Shown: piece after piece, positions 1 to 8,559 of the stretch
How positions within the stretch are numbered: position 1 is the first letter of the stretch
Layout: each line of letters opens with the position of its first letter
NCBI GenBank assembly: GCA_050043265.1
Contig: JBHJIR010000068.1
Span: 1-27,007 of the forward strand
DNA from: Pelagibius sp050043265
GTDB lineage: Bacteria > Pseudomonadota > Alphaproteobacteria > Kiloniellales > Kiloniellaceae
DNA length: 27,007 bases
Direction of reading: 5' to 3'
The notes under the pieces: generated by a model
What the model was told of the DNA's origin: nothing
The model's input: the letters and a program-made list of their open reading frames with translations, nothing else
Databases searched by the model: none
Position numbers and translations under genes: made by a program

Positions 1-422
1 CCCGGCATAACAGCAACCAGATCCGTCTAATACGCGGTCAACCAAAAGGCCCCAATGCCTAGCACCAGGACCTAAAGTCATAGCCATAAAAGCCAGACCC
101 GCCGCCCGCGTATCCCTTCCAAATCAACAATGTCAAACAGCTGGGCGACACTTGGCTCGGGGCCGTCTGTGTCGCGGAGGCCGGGTTATAGGGCTGCCCC
201 CCGGGCCCTGTCAAATGCTTTATGAAAGGTTTTTTGCAGTCCCGCAGATAATTTGGGACAGCGGGGATCGACACCCCCCCTGTTAACCGCCTTTCTGGTT
301 GACAAGCCCTTGTATGTGAAGCCATTTTCAAAAATTGGTTAACGATTTGATGGTATGTAGATTACCGTCAAGTCGCCTTACCGCCGGGGGGCAGTCATCC
401 ACACCGTCAAGCCACGGAGCTG
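1..422. other. Leading non-coding stretch upstream of the M23 peptidase gene
   Basis: I see no convincing gene here. It is more AT-rich toward the right end, as expected for a promoter region, and contains a short inverted repeat GTCCC...GGGAC near 239-259. I found no tRNA. Short open frames on both strands lack family resemblance or a ribosome site. Confidence 0.5.
299..328 (+). promoter_or_regulatory. Possible sigma-70 type promoter of the M23 peptidase gene
   Basis: A perfect TTGACA lies at 299-304. A weak -10 candidate CATTTT at 323-328 follows 18 bases later, about 95 bases ahead of the start codon. The -35 match is exact but the -10 is poor, so this is a candidate only. Confidence 0.3.
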
Positions 423-2021
423 TTGTTGGTCGTGACAGGTCGCAAAATCCGTATCGAATCGCTCCTGCGATTCGCGAAAAAGATCAGTTTTCCCGCAATT
501 CTAGCCATTCCTCTGATCGGCGGCGCCGTCGCCGTATCGTGGTCGACGGCCGAGACCGCCCAGGCGGAATCCGAATCGGTGGTAACGCCGGCAGGGCGGA
601 CGCCCGCTGGCGGGCCGCTGCATCAGGCCGCGCCTGAAGCCGTGGCCGAGCCGGGCCCGGTGCCGATGGAAACTTCGGCTGCCACCGGGGCCCCGGCCCG
701 CCTGCAGCAGGCGACCCTGCCGCCGGCCGAGGGCCTCGACGCCCCGGAAACCAACCCGGAAACCAACCCGGAGAACGGCCCTGAGACCGCCCAGGACGCG
801 GTTAGCGACGCCGAGGATCTCGGCGATCAGCCCGCCACCGTAGTGCACGCCGTCACCGTCGCCCCCGGCGACACCCCGATGCAGCTGCTGATCGGCGCCG
901 GCGCCGAGCCGGCCCAGGCCCACCAGGCGGTGAACGCCCTGACGCCGGTCTACAGCCCGCGCCGCCTGATGCCAGGCCAGGAACTGAAGATCGCCTTCGC
1001 CGACAGCGGCAACGGCGGCCCGGGCCCCCTGCTGTCCATCAGCTTCCGCCCGAACCGCGAGCGCGACATCGAGGTCAGCCGCTCGACCGTCGAAGAAGAT
1101 TTCTACGCCGAATCGATCGACCGTCCGGTGGCCCGCCAGCTGGCCTACGCCGAGGGCTCGATCGACAGCAGCCTTTCGGTCGCCGCCAGCGAGCGCAAGG
1201 TGCCGGGCCTGGTACTGGTCGAAGCGATCCGCGCCTTCAGCTACGACGTCGATTTCCAGCGCGAGATCCAAAAGGGCGACAGCTTCGAATTCCTCTACGA
1301 GATCTTCGTCGACGAAAACGGCGCCCTGGTGCGCACCGGCGACCTGCTGTTCGCCGCCATGACCCTCTCGGGCAGCCGCACCGAGCTCTATCACTACGCC
1401 CGCGCCGACGGCAGCGCCGACTTCTACACCCCCGAAGGCGCCTCGGTGCGCCGCTCGCTGATGCGCACGCCGATCGACGGCGCGCGCCTCGCCTCCGGCT
1501 TCGGCATGCGCAAGCACCCGATCCTCGGCTATTCGCGCATGCACCGCGGCACCGACTTCGCCGCCCCCCGCGGCACGCCGATCTACGCCGCCGGCAACGG
1601 CGTCGTCGACTTCGCCGGCCGCAAGGGCGGCTACGGCAAGTACGTGCGCCTGCGCCACGGCGCGACCTACCAGACCGCCTATGCCCACATGAAGAGCTTC
1701 GCCAAGGGGGTCACCAAGGGTTCCCGGGTGAAGCAGGGCCAGATCATCGGCTACGTCGGCACCACCGGCCAGTCGACCCGCCCCCACCCGCCCTACGAGG
1801 TCATGGTGAACGGCAAGCAGGTCAACCCGCTGAAGGTCACCCTGCCGCGCGGCGACAAGCTGAAGAATTCGGAACTGGCCGAGTTCACCGACCAGCGCGT
1901 CAAGATCGAGCGCCAGCTCGCCCTGGCCCAGGGCGGTGTGCTGATGGTTCAGCGCGCCTGCCCGCCGGAGACGGCCCCGCTGGAGCAGGGCGCGGCCATG
2001 GGCAGCGACAACGACTGCTGA
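423..2021 (+). CDS. M23 (LytM-type) peptidase homologue with an altered active site
   Basis: This is a 532-residue envelope protein. Residues about 20-45 form an N-terminal membrane anchor or signal. A Pro/Ala/Glu-rich linker follows, with a small TNPE-type repeat encoded by 12-bp units at 744-779. Residues 140-190 are a LysM/OapA-like segment, and the C-terminal third is an M23 domain. M23 enzymes are zinc endopeptidases that cut peptidoglycan cross-links. The HxxxD pair is present (H374, D378), as is the YAH histidine (H422). The usual final HxH motif reads H455-P-P, so the His that normally completes the zinc site is missing. The protein may therefore be a non-catalytic, EnvC/NlpD-like amidase activator or a weakened enzyme. 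The start is either TTG at 423 or GTG at 432; the GGAG at 416-419 suits GTG slightly better. Confidence 0.85.
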   Translation: MLVVTGRKIRIESLLRFAKKISFPAILAIPLIGGAVAVSWSTAETAQAESESVVTPAGRTPAGGPLHQAAPEAVAEPGPVPMETSAATGAPARLQQATLPPAEGLDAPETNPETNPENGPETAQDAVSDAEDLGDQPATVVHAVTVAPGDTPMQLLIGAGAEPAQAHQAVNALTPVYSPRRLMPGQELKIAFADSGNGGPGPLLSISFRPNRERDIEVSRSTVEEDFYAESIDRPVARQLAYAEGSIDSSLSVAASERKVPGLVLVEAIRAFSYDVDFQREIQKGDSFEFLYEIFVDENGALVRTGDLLFAAMTLSGSRTELYHYARADGSADFYTPEGASVRRSLMRTPIDGARLASGFGMRKHPILGYSRMHRGTDFAAPRGTPIYAAGNGVVDFAGRKGGYGKYVRLRHGATYQTAYAHMKSFAKGVTKGSRVKQGQIIGYVGTTGQSTRPHPPYEVMVNGKQVNPLKVTLPRGDKLKNSELAEFTDQRVKIERQLALAQGGVLMVQRACPPETAPLEQGAAMGSDNDC

Positions 2022-2188
2022 GCCGCACGCAACAGGCTGACCGCATGACCCTCATCGTCGCAGACTATCTGGAAAAGCGCTCCCGCCGCCGAGGCTAGGC
2101 GCGCGCCCTCTTCGCCCCCTATGTCCGGGGGGCGGAGGCAGCGCGGCATTCGCCTGTCCCGCCTCCTGCCCGCGGAGTTTTCCCGGAT

Positions 2189-2815
2189 ATGTCTGCGATT
2201 TCTTTTGCCGCTCTCGAAGGGCTGGCCCTGGGTGCCAGCCTCATCATCGCCATCGGCGCCCAGAACGCCTACGTGCTGCGCCAGGGCCTGCGCCGCCAGC
2301 ACGTCTTCGCCGTCGCCAGCATCTGCTTCCTCATCGACTGCGCCCTGATCGCGCTCGGCGCCGGCGGCTTCGCCAGCCTGCTGCGCAGCGTCCCCAGCCT
2401 GCCCGACATCGCCGCCTGGGGTGGCGCCGTCTTCCTGGCCGGTTACAGCCTGCGCGCCCTCCACGCCGCCCTCAGGCCCGGCAGCCTGGCCGACGCCGAA
2501 AAAGCCAATGCCGCAAAAGGACTGCGCGCCGCCGTGCTGACGGCGCTGGCGCTCAGCCTGCTGAACCCGCACGTCTACCTGGACACCGTGATCCTGCTGG
2601 GCGGCATCGCGGCGCGCTACGGCGGCGAGACGCGCATCGCCTTCGCGCTGGGCGCCATGGCCGCCTCGGGCCTGTGGTTCTATGGCCTGGGCTACGGCGC
2701 GCGGCGCCTGGCGCCGTTCTTCGAGAGCCCGAAGGCCTGGCGCCTGCTGGACGGCTTCGTCGGCTGCGTCATGGCGGTGCTGGCCGCCAGCCTGGTGATC
2801 GGTCAGTTAAGCTAG
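2189..2815 (+). CDS. LysE/ArgO family amino-acid exporter
   Basis: The 208-residue protein has about six hydrophobic segments and the family signature near the N-terminus, with GAQNAYVLRQG at about residues 24-34. A second conserved patch, LLNPHVYLDT, lies near residue 125. LysE/ArgO proteins export basic amino acids such as lysine and arginine through the inner membrane. The substrate here is inferred from the family. It lies 167 bases after the M23 gene in the same direction, with a weak GGAG-like ribosome site, so co-transcription is uncertain. The usual ArgP/LysG regulator is not adjacent. A collapsed copy of this gene lies at 9569-9699. Confidence 0.85.
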   Translation: MSAISFAALEGLALGASLIIAIGAQNAYVLRQGLRRQHVFAVASICFLIDCALIALGAGGFASLLRSVPSLPDIAAWGGAVFLAGYSLRALHAALRPGSLADAEKANAAKGLRAAVLTALALSLLNPHVYLDTVILLGGIAARYGGETRIAFALGAMAASGLWFYGLGYGARRLAPFFESPKAWRLLDGFVGCVMAVLAASLVIGQLS

Positions 2816-3056
2816 GCCACCCCTGCCCGAGTGATTGAGGCGTCTCACATAAGCTGACCACCTCACTCCCGGGCACAGTTCGCCGAAGTCAGCTAAACAC
2901 CAAGAAACGGACAAATCCGTGACGGCACGACGACAGCGGTTTTGTGCCAGGAGCGAAAGATCGTTGTCGGGCTTCTTCGTCTCAGGCTACTGACGGTCGC
3001 CGGAAGCCCGGTCGACCGCGCGCCAGCATGTAGGTTGGCCCTAGAAACCCGGGCGC
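2816..3056. other. Gap between lysE-like gene and M20 peptidase gene (convergent)
   Basis: These 241 bases lie between two convergent genes and hold no convincing gene. I saw no clear T-tailed terminator and no insertion-sequence ends. This is the left edge of the amino-acid cassette, just after the intact lysE copy. Confidence 0.5.
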
Positions 3057-4463
3057 CTAGGCAGCGTTGCTGCCCGCCAGTTCCGACAGGATGCGGGACC
3101 AGCTGCGGCTGCCCTTGTGCAGGCGCTCGACGTCATAGCGTTCGTTTGGGGCATGGATGGCGTCGTCACCGAGGATGAAGCCCACCGTGATGCAGTCGAC
3201 ACCAAGCTGTTCCGTCAGCAGGCCGACCACCGGCACCGCGCCGCCTGTGCCCTTGATCAGGGCCGGCTCCGGCCACTCGGCGTTGAGCGCCCGCGCGGCA
3301 GCGGCGATGTAGGGGCTGGCCTCATTGACGGAGACTGCCGTGCTGCCGCCGGCGCCCTCGAACTCGACCTGGCAGCCGGCCGGCAGACGCGTCTCGATGA
3401 ACTTTCGGAACTTTGCCCGGATGTCTTCCGGCCGTTGCCGGCCGACCAGGCGGTAGGTCAGCCGCGCATAGGCCGAGGCCGGCAATACCGAGCGCTCGCT
3501 CGGCCCGGTGTTGCCACCGGAGATGCCGTTGAAGTCGACCCCGGGCCGCCCCCACATCAGCTCGACGACGCCCGGTCCCTTCTCCCCACCTGGCCCCTCC
3601 TCGCGGGGCCCGCCAGCTACCGAAACACCGGAGAGAGCCTCGTCGAGATCCAGCGCCTCCCACTGGGCACGAAGGTCCGGCGCGATGGGATCGACGCCAT
3701 CGTAGAATCCTTCGATGGTCACCCTGCCCCTATCGTCGTGGATTGCGCTGAGGATTCCGGTCAGCACCTGCACGGGATTGACCGCGACATTGCCGAAGTG
3801 CCCGGAATGGAGCTCGCCGTTGGGGGCGTTTATGGTCACCTTCTCGTGCACCAGCCCCTTCAGGCGCGTGGTGATGGCAGGTCGGTCCGGCGACCACATG
3901 TCGCTGTCGCTGTTGAAGGCCACATCACAGGCGAGCAATTCGCGGTTTTCCGTCACGAAGTCCGAAAGGCTGGCCGAGCCGCTCTCCTCCTCGCCTTCGA
4001 GCATCACCGTCACATCGACTGGCAACTCGCCTGCGCTGTCGCGCCAGGCCCGCAGCGCCTCGATGACGGACCAGAACTGGCTCTTGCTGTCCGCCGCACC
4101 GCGCGCGTAGATCCGACGCAGGCCGTCTTCTTCGACGATCCTCGGCTCGAAGGGTGGCGAGTCCCAGGCCTCGAGCGGTTCGGCGGGCTGCACGTCATAG
4201 TGACCGTAGAAGAGCACCTTCGGCCGGCCGGCCCGGCGCGGTGAGGTCGCGAGCACCATGGGGTGGCCGGCGGTCGGCATGACACGCGCGGCAAGCCCCA
4301 GACCGTTCAGTTCCTCGACCAGCCAATCGGCACAGGCGGCGATCGCCTCCGCGCCCTCCGGCAGGCTGGAAACAGAGGGGAACGCCAGCAGACGCCGGAA
4401 TCTGTCGAGCGAAGCCGGCAGGTTGGCATCCACTTGGTCGAGGATCGCGTCGATAGAACTCAT
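3057..4463 (-). CDS. M20 family metallopeptidase (dipeptidase/deacylase)
   Basis: The 468-residue protein carries the two-metal M20 set in order: GHYDVQP near residue 92 (His ligand and catalytic-site Asp), ARGAADSK near 120 (bridging Asp), LEGEEESG near 155 (catalytic and ligand Glu), the NSDSD aspartate near 185, and DDAIHAPNE near 440 (last His). M20 enzymes of this length hydrolyse dipeptides or N-acylated amino acids in the cytosol. A Gly/Glu/Pro-rich insert sits near residue 285, ahead of the conserved NGISGG stretch. The start ATG has GGAG six bases upstream. It is the last gene of a minus-strand run with an amino-acid ABC importer, so it probably splits an imported substrate. The exact substrate cannot be read from sequence. 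Confidence 0.9.
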   Translation of the reverse strand: MSSIDAILDQVDANLPASLDRFRRLLAFPSVSSLPEGAEAIAACADWLVEELNGLGLAARVMPTAGHPMVLATSPRRAGRPKVLFYGHYDVQPAEPLEAWDSPPFEPRIVEEDGLRRIYARGAADSKSQFWSVIEALRAWRDSAGELPVDVTVMLEGEEESGSASLSDFVTENRELLACDVAFNSDSDMWSPDRPAITTRLKGLVHEKVTINAPNGELHSGHFGNVAVNPVQVLTGILSAIHDDRGRVTIEGFYDGVDPIAPDLRAQWEALDLDEALSGVSVAGGPREEGPGGEKGPGVVELMWGRPGVDFNGISGGNTGPSERSVLPASAYARLTYRLVGRQRPEDIRAKFRKFIETRLPAGCQVEFEGAGGSTAVSVNEASPYIAAAARALNAEWPEPALIKGTGGAVPVVGLLTEQLGVDCITVGFILGDDAIHAPNERYDVERLHKGSRSWSRILSELAGSNAA

Positions 4464-4510
4464 GGTATCTCCGGTGGCATTGGCGCAAACCGGCAGGATG
4501 CCGGCGTTTG

Positions 4511-5284
4511 CTAGAGGACTTTGGAGAGAAAGGCTTGAGTGCGCACCTCGGTGGCACTTGTGAGGACATCGTGCGGCGTTCCACTCTCGACCACCGCTCC
4601 ATGGTCCATGAAGATGACCCGATCGCCGACTTCGCGCGCAAAACCGATCTCGTGCGTCACGAGCATCATGGTCATACCGGCCTTGGCCAGATCCTTGATG
4701 ACATCGAGAACTTCACCCACAAGTTCCGGATCCAGCGCCGAGGTCGGCTCGTCGAACAGCATGACCTCCGGATCCATCGCCAGGGCGCGCGCAATCGCAA
4801 CACGCTGCTGCTGACCGCCGGAAAGCTGGTTGGGGTAGCGCCCGCCGAGGCCGCCCAGGCCGACACGATCCAGCAAGGACGAGCCGAGCTCCCTCGCCTC
4901 GCCCTTCGGCCGCTTCTTTACGTGCAGCGGCCCCTCCATGACGTTCTGCAGCGCGGTCATATGCGGAAAGAGATTGAAGCGCTGAAACACCATGCCGGTG
5001 CGCCGGCGCTGCGCGGCGATCTGGCGCGGCGAGAGCTGGTGCAACTGGCCGTCGACCTCGCGGTAGCCTAGCAGCTCCCCGTTCTAACGCACCCGACCCG
5101 CCGAAACGACTTCGAGTTGGTTGATACAGCGCAGCAGGGTGGACTTGCCAGATCCCGAGGGACCGATGGCCACGCAGACTTCCCCCCTTCCGATCTTGAG
5201 GTCGATACCGCGCAGGGCATGAAAGTGGCCGTAAAACTTGTGAATACCCTCGAGTTCCACAGCGGGGCGGGCCGGCGCCGTCAT
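4511..5284 (-). pseudogene. Polar amino-acid ABC transporter ATPase interrupted by in-frame TAG
   Basis: The full frame is 257 codons and matches GlnQ/HisP-type ATPases throughout. Walker A GPSGSGKST is at 41-49, Q-loop Gln at 101, signature LSGGQ at 154-158, Walker B and DEPTSALDP from about 175, and the H-loop His at 211. Codon 67 is TAG (5084-5086), inside the GRVR-x-NGE strand where the family has a hydrophobic residue. The frame is the same on both sides, so this is a point change (for example TTG to TAG), not a frameshift. The 66-residue product alone could not work, and the downstream piece lacks Walker A. A good ribosome site (GGGAGGG) precedes the first ATG, 2 bases after the permease stop. 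It may be a recent pseudogene, a suppressed amber codon or a sequencing error. Confidence 0.85.
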
Positions 5285-5286
5285 GA

Positions 5287-6210
5287 TCAGTGCCCTCCCT
5301 TGCTCACCACGACGTCATGGCCGCGGCCGAAGTAACGTTCGAGGTAATACTGTCCGACCATGAGGGCGGAGGTAATGACCAGATACCAGGACGCGGCGAC
5401 CAGCAGCAGCGGCACCGGCAGGTAGGTACGGTTGGCGATGGCATTGGTCGCGAACATGAGGTCCAACGTGAAAGGCACGGCGAGGACCAGCGAGGTCATC
5501 TTCAGCATGCCAATGGTCTCGTTGCCTGTCGGCGGAATGATGGTGCGCATGGCCTGGGGAATCAGGATACGGGTCCAGATCTTGGCCTGGGACATGCCGA
5601 GCGCCTGTGCCGCCTCCGGCTGGCCGCGGTCGATGGCGCGGAAGCCGGCCCGGAAGATTTCCGCCAGATAGGCGCTTTCGTTGAAGCCGAGTCCGACGAT
5701 GGCGGCTACCGCAGGCGTCACAATCCAGCGGCTGTCGACGCTGAACAGCTCCGGGCCGAAGGGGACCGAGAGGGAGATGCGGGGGAACAGCACCGCGAAG
5801 AGGCCCCAGAAAGCGAGCTGGGTATAGACCGGCGTGCCGCGGAAGAGCCAGACCCAGAACCAGGACGCGCCTTTCAGCAGTGGGTTGCCGCTGTCCCGCA
5901 TGATGACCAGGGTGAGGGCCAGAGGGATCGCGATGGCCATGGCGGCCACGGTCAACACCAGGGTCCAACCGACTCCGCGCAGCACAAAAGGCGAGAAGAG
6001 ATACTCTGCGTAGGTGTCCCAATGGAAATTGGGATTGGTCATCACGCCTTGGACAGCCTGCGTTGAGACGATCAGGATCAGGACGACCGCGATCCAGCGC
6101 CCCGGGTGACGCCTGGGCGCCACCCGGTTGCGCGCGACATTCTCGGCCGCGGCGGCAGCCCTGTCCGGTTGCCGGCCGTCCACCGTCAGCTTGACGCCGC
6201 AGTCACTCAC
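5287..6210 (-). CDS. Polar amino-acid ABC transporter permease
   Basis: This is a 307-residue inner-membrane protein of the HisM/GlnP type. It has an N-terminal cytosolic tail of about 38 residues, then several membrane segments. The ATPase-coupling (EAA) loop is ESAYLAEIFRAGFRAIDRGQ with EAAQALGMS, at about residues 180-210. The start is GTG at 6210, supported by GGGAGAG eight bases upstream; it begins one base after the binding-protein gene ends. It should form the channel of the importer encoded by the flanking genes. Only one permease gene is present, so it would act as a homodimer. Confidence 0.9.
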   Translation of the reverse strand: MSDCGVKLTVDGRQPDRAAAAAENVARNRVAPRRHPGRWIAVVLILIVSTQAVQGVMTNPNFHWDTYAEYLFSPFVLRGVGWTLVLTVAAMAIAIPLALTLVIMRDSGNPLLKGASWFWVWLFRGTPVYTQLAFWGLFAVLFPRISLSVPFGPELFSVDSRWIVTPAVAAIVGLGFNESAYLAEIFRAGFRAIDRGQPEAAQALGMSQAKIWTRILIPQAMRTIIPPTGNETIGMLKMTSLVLAVPFTLDLMFATNAIANRTYLPVPLLLVAASWYLVITSALMVGQYYLERYFGRGHDVVVSKGGH

Positions 6211-6211
6211 T

Positions 6212-7117
6212 TCAATGCTCTCCCTTGGGATTGACGATGGCTTCCTTCACGCCGACGCCCGCCATGCCCCAGGCCTCCAGGATGGCGTTGTAGGTGCCAT
6301 CCTTGATCAACTCGTTCACCGCATCAGCAACGAGCTGCGTCAGCTCCATGTCGGCCTTGGCGATGGCGATCCCATTGTAGCCGCGGACATCAAGGGCCTC
6401 GCCCATGGGACGCACCGTTTCCAGCGCACCGTCGGAAACGTGAGCGGCATAGTACGCGGTCGCGCTGCCGGTGACGGTCGCCGCGGCGCCGCCGGCTGCC
6501 ACGCGGGTGACGGCCTCTGTCTGCGTCTTGAAGGGCAGCAGCGTCACGGCAGGCCTGCCGGCCTCCAGGCATTCCTGGCTCACGGTTCCAAGCCGCTCCT
6601 CGTGCCGGCTGCCGCTCTGCACGGCGATCTGCTTGCCGCAGACGTTTTTGGGATCGAAGCCGTCCGGATTGCCGGCGCGGATGATCCATTCGTTCCCGGT
6701 CTCCGCGTAAGAGACGAAGTTCACGACCTTCTTGCGCTCCGCGGTGATCGAGAAGGCGGAAAGCCCGATGTCGTAGTTGGTACCCAGGGCCGGCAGGATG
6801 GTTGTGAACTGCGCGGTGCGGGATTCGTACTTGAGCCCAAGCTTGGCGGCGATGGCATTGCCGATGTCGATGTCGATGCCTTCGGGCGTCTGGCCGTCGG
6901 CGCCGTCGAGGTATTCCCAAGGGGCATAATCATTGTCCGAGCCGCCGACGAGCACCCCGGCCGCGCGGATATGCGCGGGCACGCGCGCGGTCAGTGCCTC
7001 GCTGACTTTCACTTGAGAGGTATCATAGCCACCGGCCGACGCCGGACCGGCCAAGCCGCCGGCAGCCGCCAGGGCTATCAGAGTTACCGCCCCGATACAG
7101 GTAATTCTACTGCGCAT
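6212..7117 (-). CDS. Periplasmic amino-acid binding protein of ABC importer
   Basis: This is a 301-residue SBP_bac_3-type protein. Residues 1-28 form a signal peptide ending ASA. The mature part has the family landmarks: NDYAPWEYLD near 60, PEGIDIDIGNAIA near 75, and DIGLSAFSITAERKKVVNF near 115, followed by the second-lobe segments. These proteins capture an amino acid in the periplasm and deliver it to the permease. The ATG has GGAGG at a normal distance. It sits directly upstream of the permease and interrupted ATPase genes. Ligand type is not readable. The neighbouring MetC-like lyase makes a sulfur amino acid such as cystine or cystathionine plausible but unproven. Confidence 0.9.
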   Translation of the reverse strand: MRSRITCIGAVTLIALAAAGGLAGPASAGGYDTSQVKVSEALTARVPAHIRAAGVLVGGSDNDYAPWEYLDGADGQTPEGIDIDIGNAIAAKLGLKYESRTAQFTTILPALGTNYDIGLSAFSITAERKKVVNFVSYAETGNEWIIRAGNPDGFDPKNVCGKQIAVQSGSRHEERLGTVSQECLEAGRPAVTLLPFKTQTEAVTRVAAGGAAATVTGSATAYYAAHVSDGALETVRPMGEALDVRGYNGIAIAKADMELTQLVADAVNELIKDGTYNAILEAWGMAGVGVKEAIVNPKGEH

Positions 7118-7141
7118 GTTCTTGCCTCCGTTCGTGTTATA

Positions 7142-7231
7142 TCGCCTGTCCCCGCAGGCGACCTAGAGTTCCCGTCGGATCCGGCTTCCTGCCGCCCGCG
7201 ACGGAAAGGCTCGGGCGGAGTTGTCTCCGCC
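7142..7231 (-). repeat. Two hairpins between the PLP lyase gene and the binding-protein gene
   Basis: Two perfect stems lie in the 144-base gap: TCGCCTG/CAGGCGA (7142-7148 with 7155-7161) and GGCGGAG/CTCCGCC (7214-7220 with 7225-7231, four-base loop). Neither has a good T tail on the minus strand. They may lower read-through from the lyase gene or protect the importer mRNA. Confidence 0.4.
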
Positions 7232-7261
7232 GGATTCTCTTATCTTCGTCCGGCCTGCCCC

Positions 7262-8455
7262 TCAGGCCTCCTGCCGCTGTTGTTCGACCACGCTTGATTG
7301 CAGCGACGCGAAAAAGCGTTGGAGATCGGCCACCAGGTCATCGGGATGTTCCAGCCCGAGGCTCAGCCGCATCAGGACATCGGGCCCGGTCCAGGGCCGC
7401 GCGCTGCGCAGACCTTTCACCGAGGTCGGCGCGATGAGGCTGCGGGTGCCGCCCCAGGACGCGCCAATGGCAATTAGTTCAAGGGCATTCAAAGCCGCGG
7501 CGGCCTTGGCCTGCGCGCAGCCGGTGAGGGAAAAGCTGAGGACACCGCAGGCGCCGGTGAAGTCGCGCTGCCAGATCTCGTGGCCGGGGCTACCAGGCAG
7601 AGCGGGATAGAACACCCGCTCGACCAGAGGGTGCTGCTGCAGCCAGTCGACGACGGTGGCGGCGGAGGCCGCGGCGCGCTGCATGCGGACCGCCAGGGTC
7701 TCGATCCCGCGCAGGACCAGCACACAGTCGTCGGGAGACACACCGATGCCCAGGCGGCCGAAGGCGGCTTTGAGGCGCTTGCCGAGGGCTTCGTCGCGCA
7801 GCGTCACCGACCCCATGAGGACATCGGAGTGGCCGCTGAAGTGCTTGCTGAGTGCCTCGACGACGATGTCCGCGCCGTGGTCAAACGGCCGGAAGTTCAG
7901 CGGCGAGGCCCAGGTGTTGTCGCATCCGACAAGGGCGCCGGCGGTCCGGGCCAGTGCGACGATGGCCGCGAGGTCCTGAACCTCCAGGGTGATCGAGCCG
8001 GGCGATTCCACCCACACCAACCGCGTGCGGTCGTCGATCTGCGCCGCCAGCGCGGCGAGATCGCAGGGATCGTAGAAGCGCGACTCAATGCCCAGCGCCG
8101 AAAGTTCGTGCTGCGCGAAGTCGCGCACCGGTCCGTAGACCGTGTCGGGGATCAGCACCCGGTCGCCGGCGCGCAGCAGGGCGAGGAAGGCGCCGGTGAT
8201 GGCCGACTGTCCCGAGGGCGCCAGGACCGTACGGACGCCCCCGTGCAACTCGGTGATCTTGTATTCCAAGTGGCGATGGGTCGGGGTGCCGTAGAGTCCG
8301 TAGACATAGCCGTCGGCGTCGCGTTCGAAGCGGGCGGCAAAGGACGCCGCGTCCGGATAGCGTATCGTGGAGGCCCGGTACACCGGCACCGTGAGGCTGT
8401 CATATCCCTCAAGGCTGACAGCGGCCTTGGTCACGCACTTTGTCTCGTTCTGCAT
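7262..8455 (-). CDS. MetC-like PLP-dependent C-S lyase (Cys/Met metabolism family)
   Basis: With ATG at 8455 the protein has 397 residues. GGTGGAG lies five bases upstream of that ATG, so I prefer it to the longer 8521 frame. The family is clear: YGLYGTPTH near residue 53, GAxSGQSAI-type turn near 85, WVESPGSITLEV near 155, DNTWASPL near 185, and the PLP lysine in ALSKHFSGHSD near 210. The closest resemblance is to cystathionine beta-lyase (MetC), which cleaves cystathionine or cystine. The YGL triplet replaces the usual YGR, whose Arg helps hold the PLP phosphate, so specificity could differ. It is divergent from the LysR gene and heads the importer and peptidase run. Confidence 0.85.
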   Translation of the reverse strand: MQNETKCVTKAAVSLEGYDSLTVPVYRASTIRYPDAASFAARFERDADGYVYGLYGTPTHRHLEYKITELHGGVRTVLAPSGQSAITGAFLALLRAGDRVLIPDTVYGPVRDFAQHELSALGIESRFYDPCDLAALAAQIDDRTRLVWVESPGSITLEVQDLAAIVALARTAGALVGCDNTWASPLNFRPFDHGADIVVEALSKHFSGHSDVLMGSVTLRDEALGKRLKAAFGRLGIGVSPDDCVLVLRGIETLAVRMQRAAASAATVVDWLQQHPLVERVFYPALPGSPGHEIWQRDFTGACGVLSFSLTGCAQAKAAAALNALELIAIGASWGGTRSLIAPTSVKGLRSARPWTGPDVLMRLSLGLEHPDDLVADLQRFFASLQSSVVEQQRQEA

Positions 8456-8559
8456 CGGGCTCCACCTGCTGAAGTGGCACGACGTTGACATTCCATAGAG
8501 TATTCTGTCCAATATTAACATAGGCCTATTCTATTCTTATTAGTTATAGGAATGCCGAC
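8456..8559. promoter_or_regulatory. Divergent promoter/operator between PLP lyase and LysR genes
   Basis: This 104-base region is strikingly AT-rich around 8490-8550. It contains the perfect palindrome ATAGGCCTAT (8520-8529) and a wider inverted pair CCTAT (8525-8529) with ATAGG (8546-8550), 16 bases apart. The second half abuts the LysR ribosome site. LysR proteins commonly bind partial dyads of the T-N11-A type in such divergent gaps, so this is the likely control region for both genes. Confidence 0.5.

Noticed and set aside
59..331. Ninety-codon minus-strand frame
   Set aside because: No family pattern, no ribosome site, and it spans the likely M23 promoter.
283..344. TTAAC half-sites suggesting CtrA control of the M23 gene
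   Set aside because: The two TTAAC copies are not arranged as TTAA-N7-TTAA, and such short AT motifs are expected by chance in a promoter gap.
501..1787. A 428-codon minus-strand frame across the M23 gene
   Set aside because: Composition is low-complexity Ala/Gly/Arg with no motifs, and the opposite strand codes a clear M23 protein.
2045..2098. Seventeen-codon open frame before the lysE-like gene
   Set aside because: No ribosome site and no leader-peptide pattern such as a run of Lys or Arg codons tied to an attenuator.
4511..5044. Separate downstream ATPase gene starting at TTG 5044
   Set aside because: It would lack Walker A, and TTG 5044 has no good ribosome site; the frame is continuous with the upstream piece apart from the TAG.
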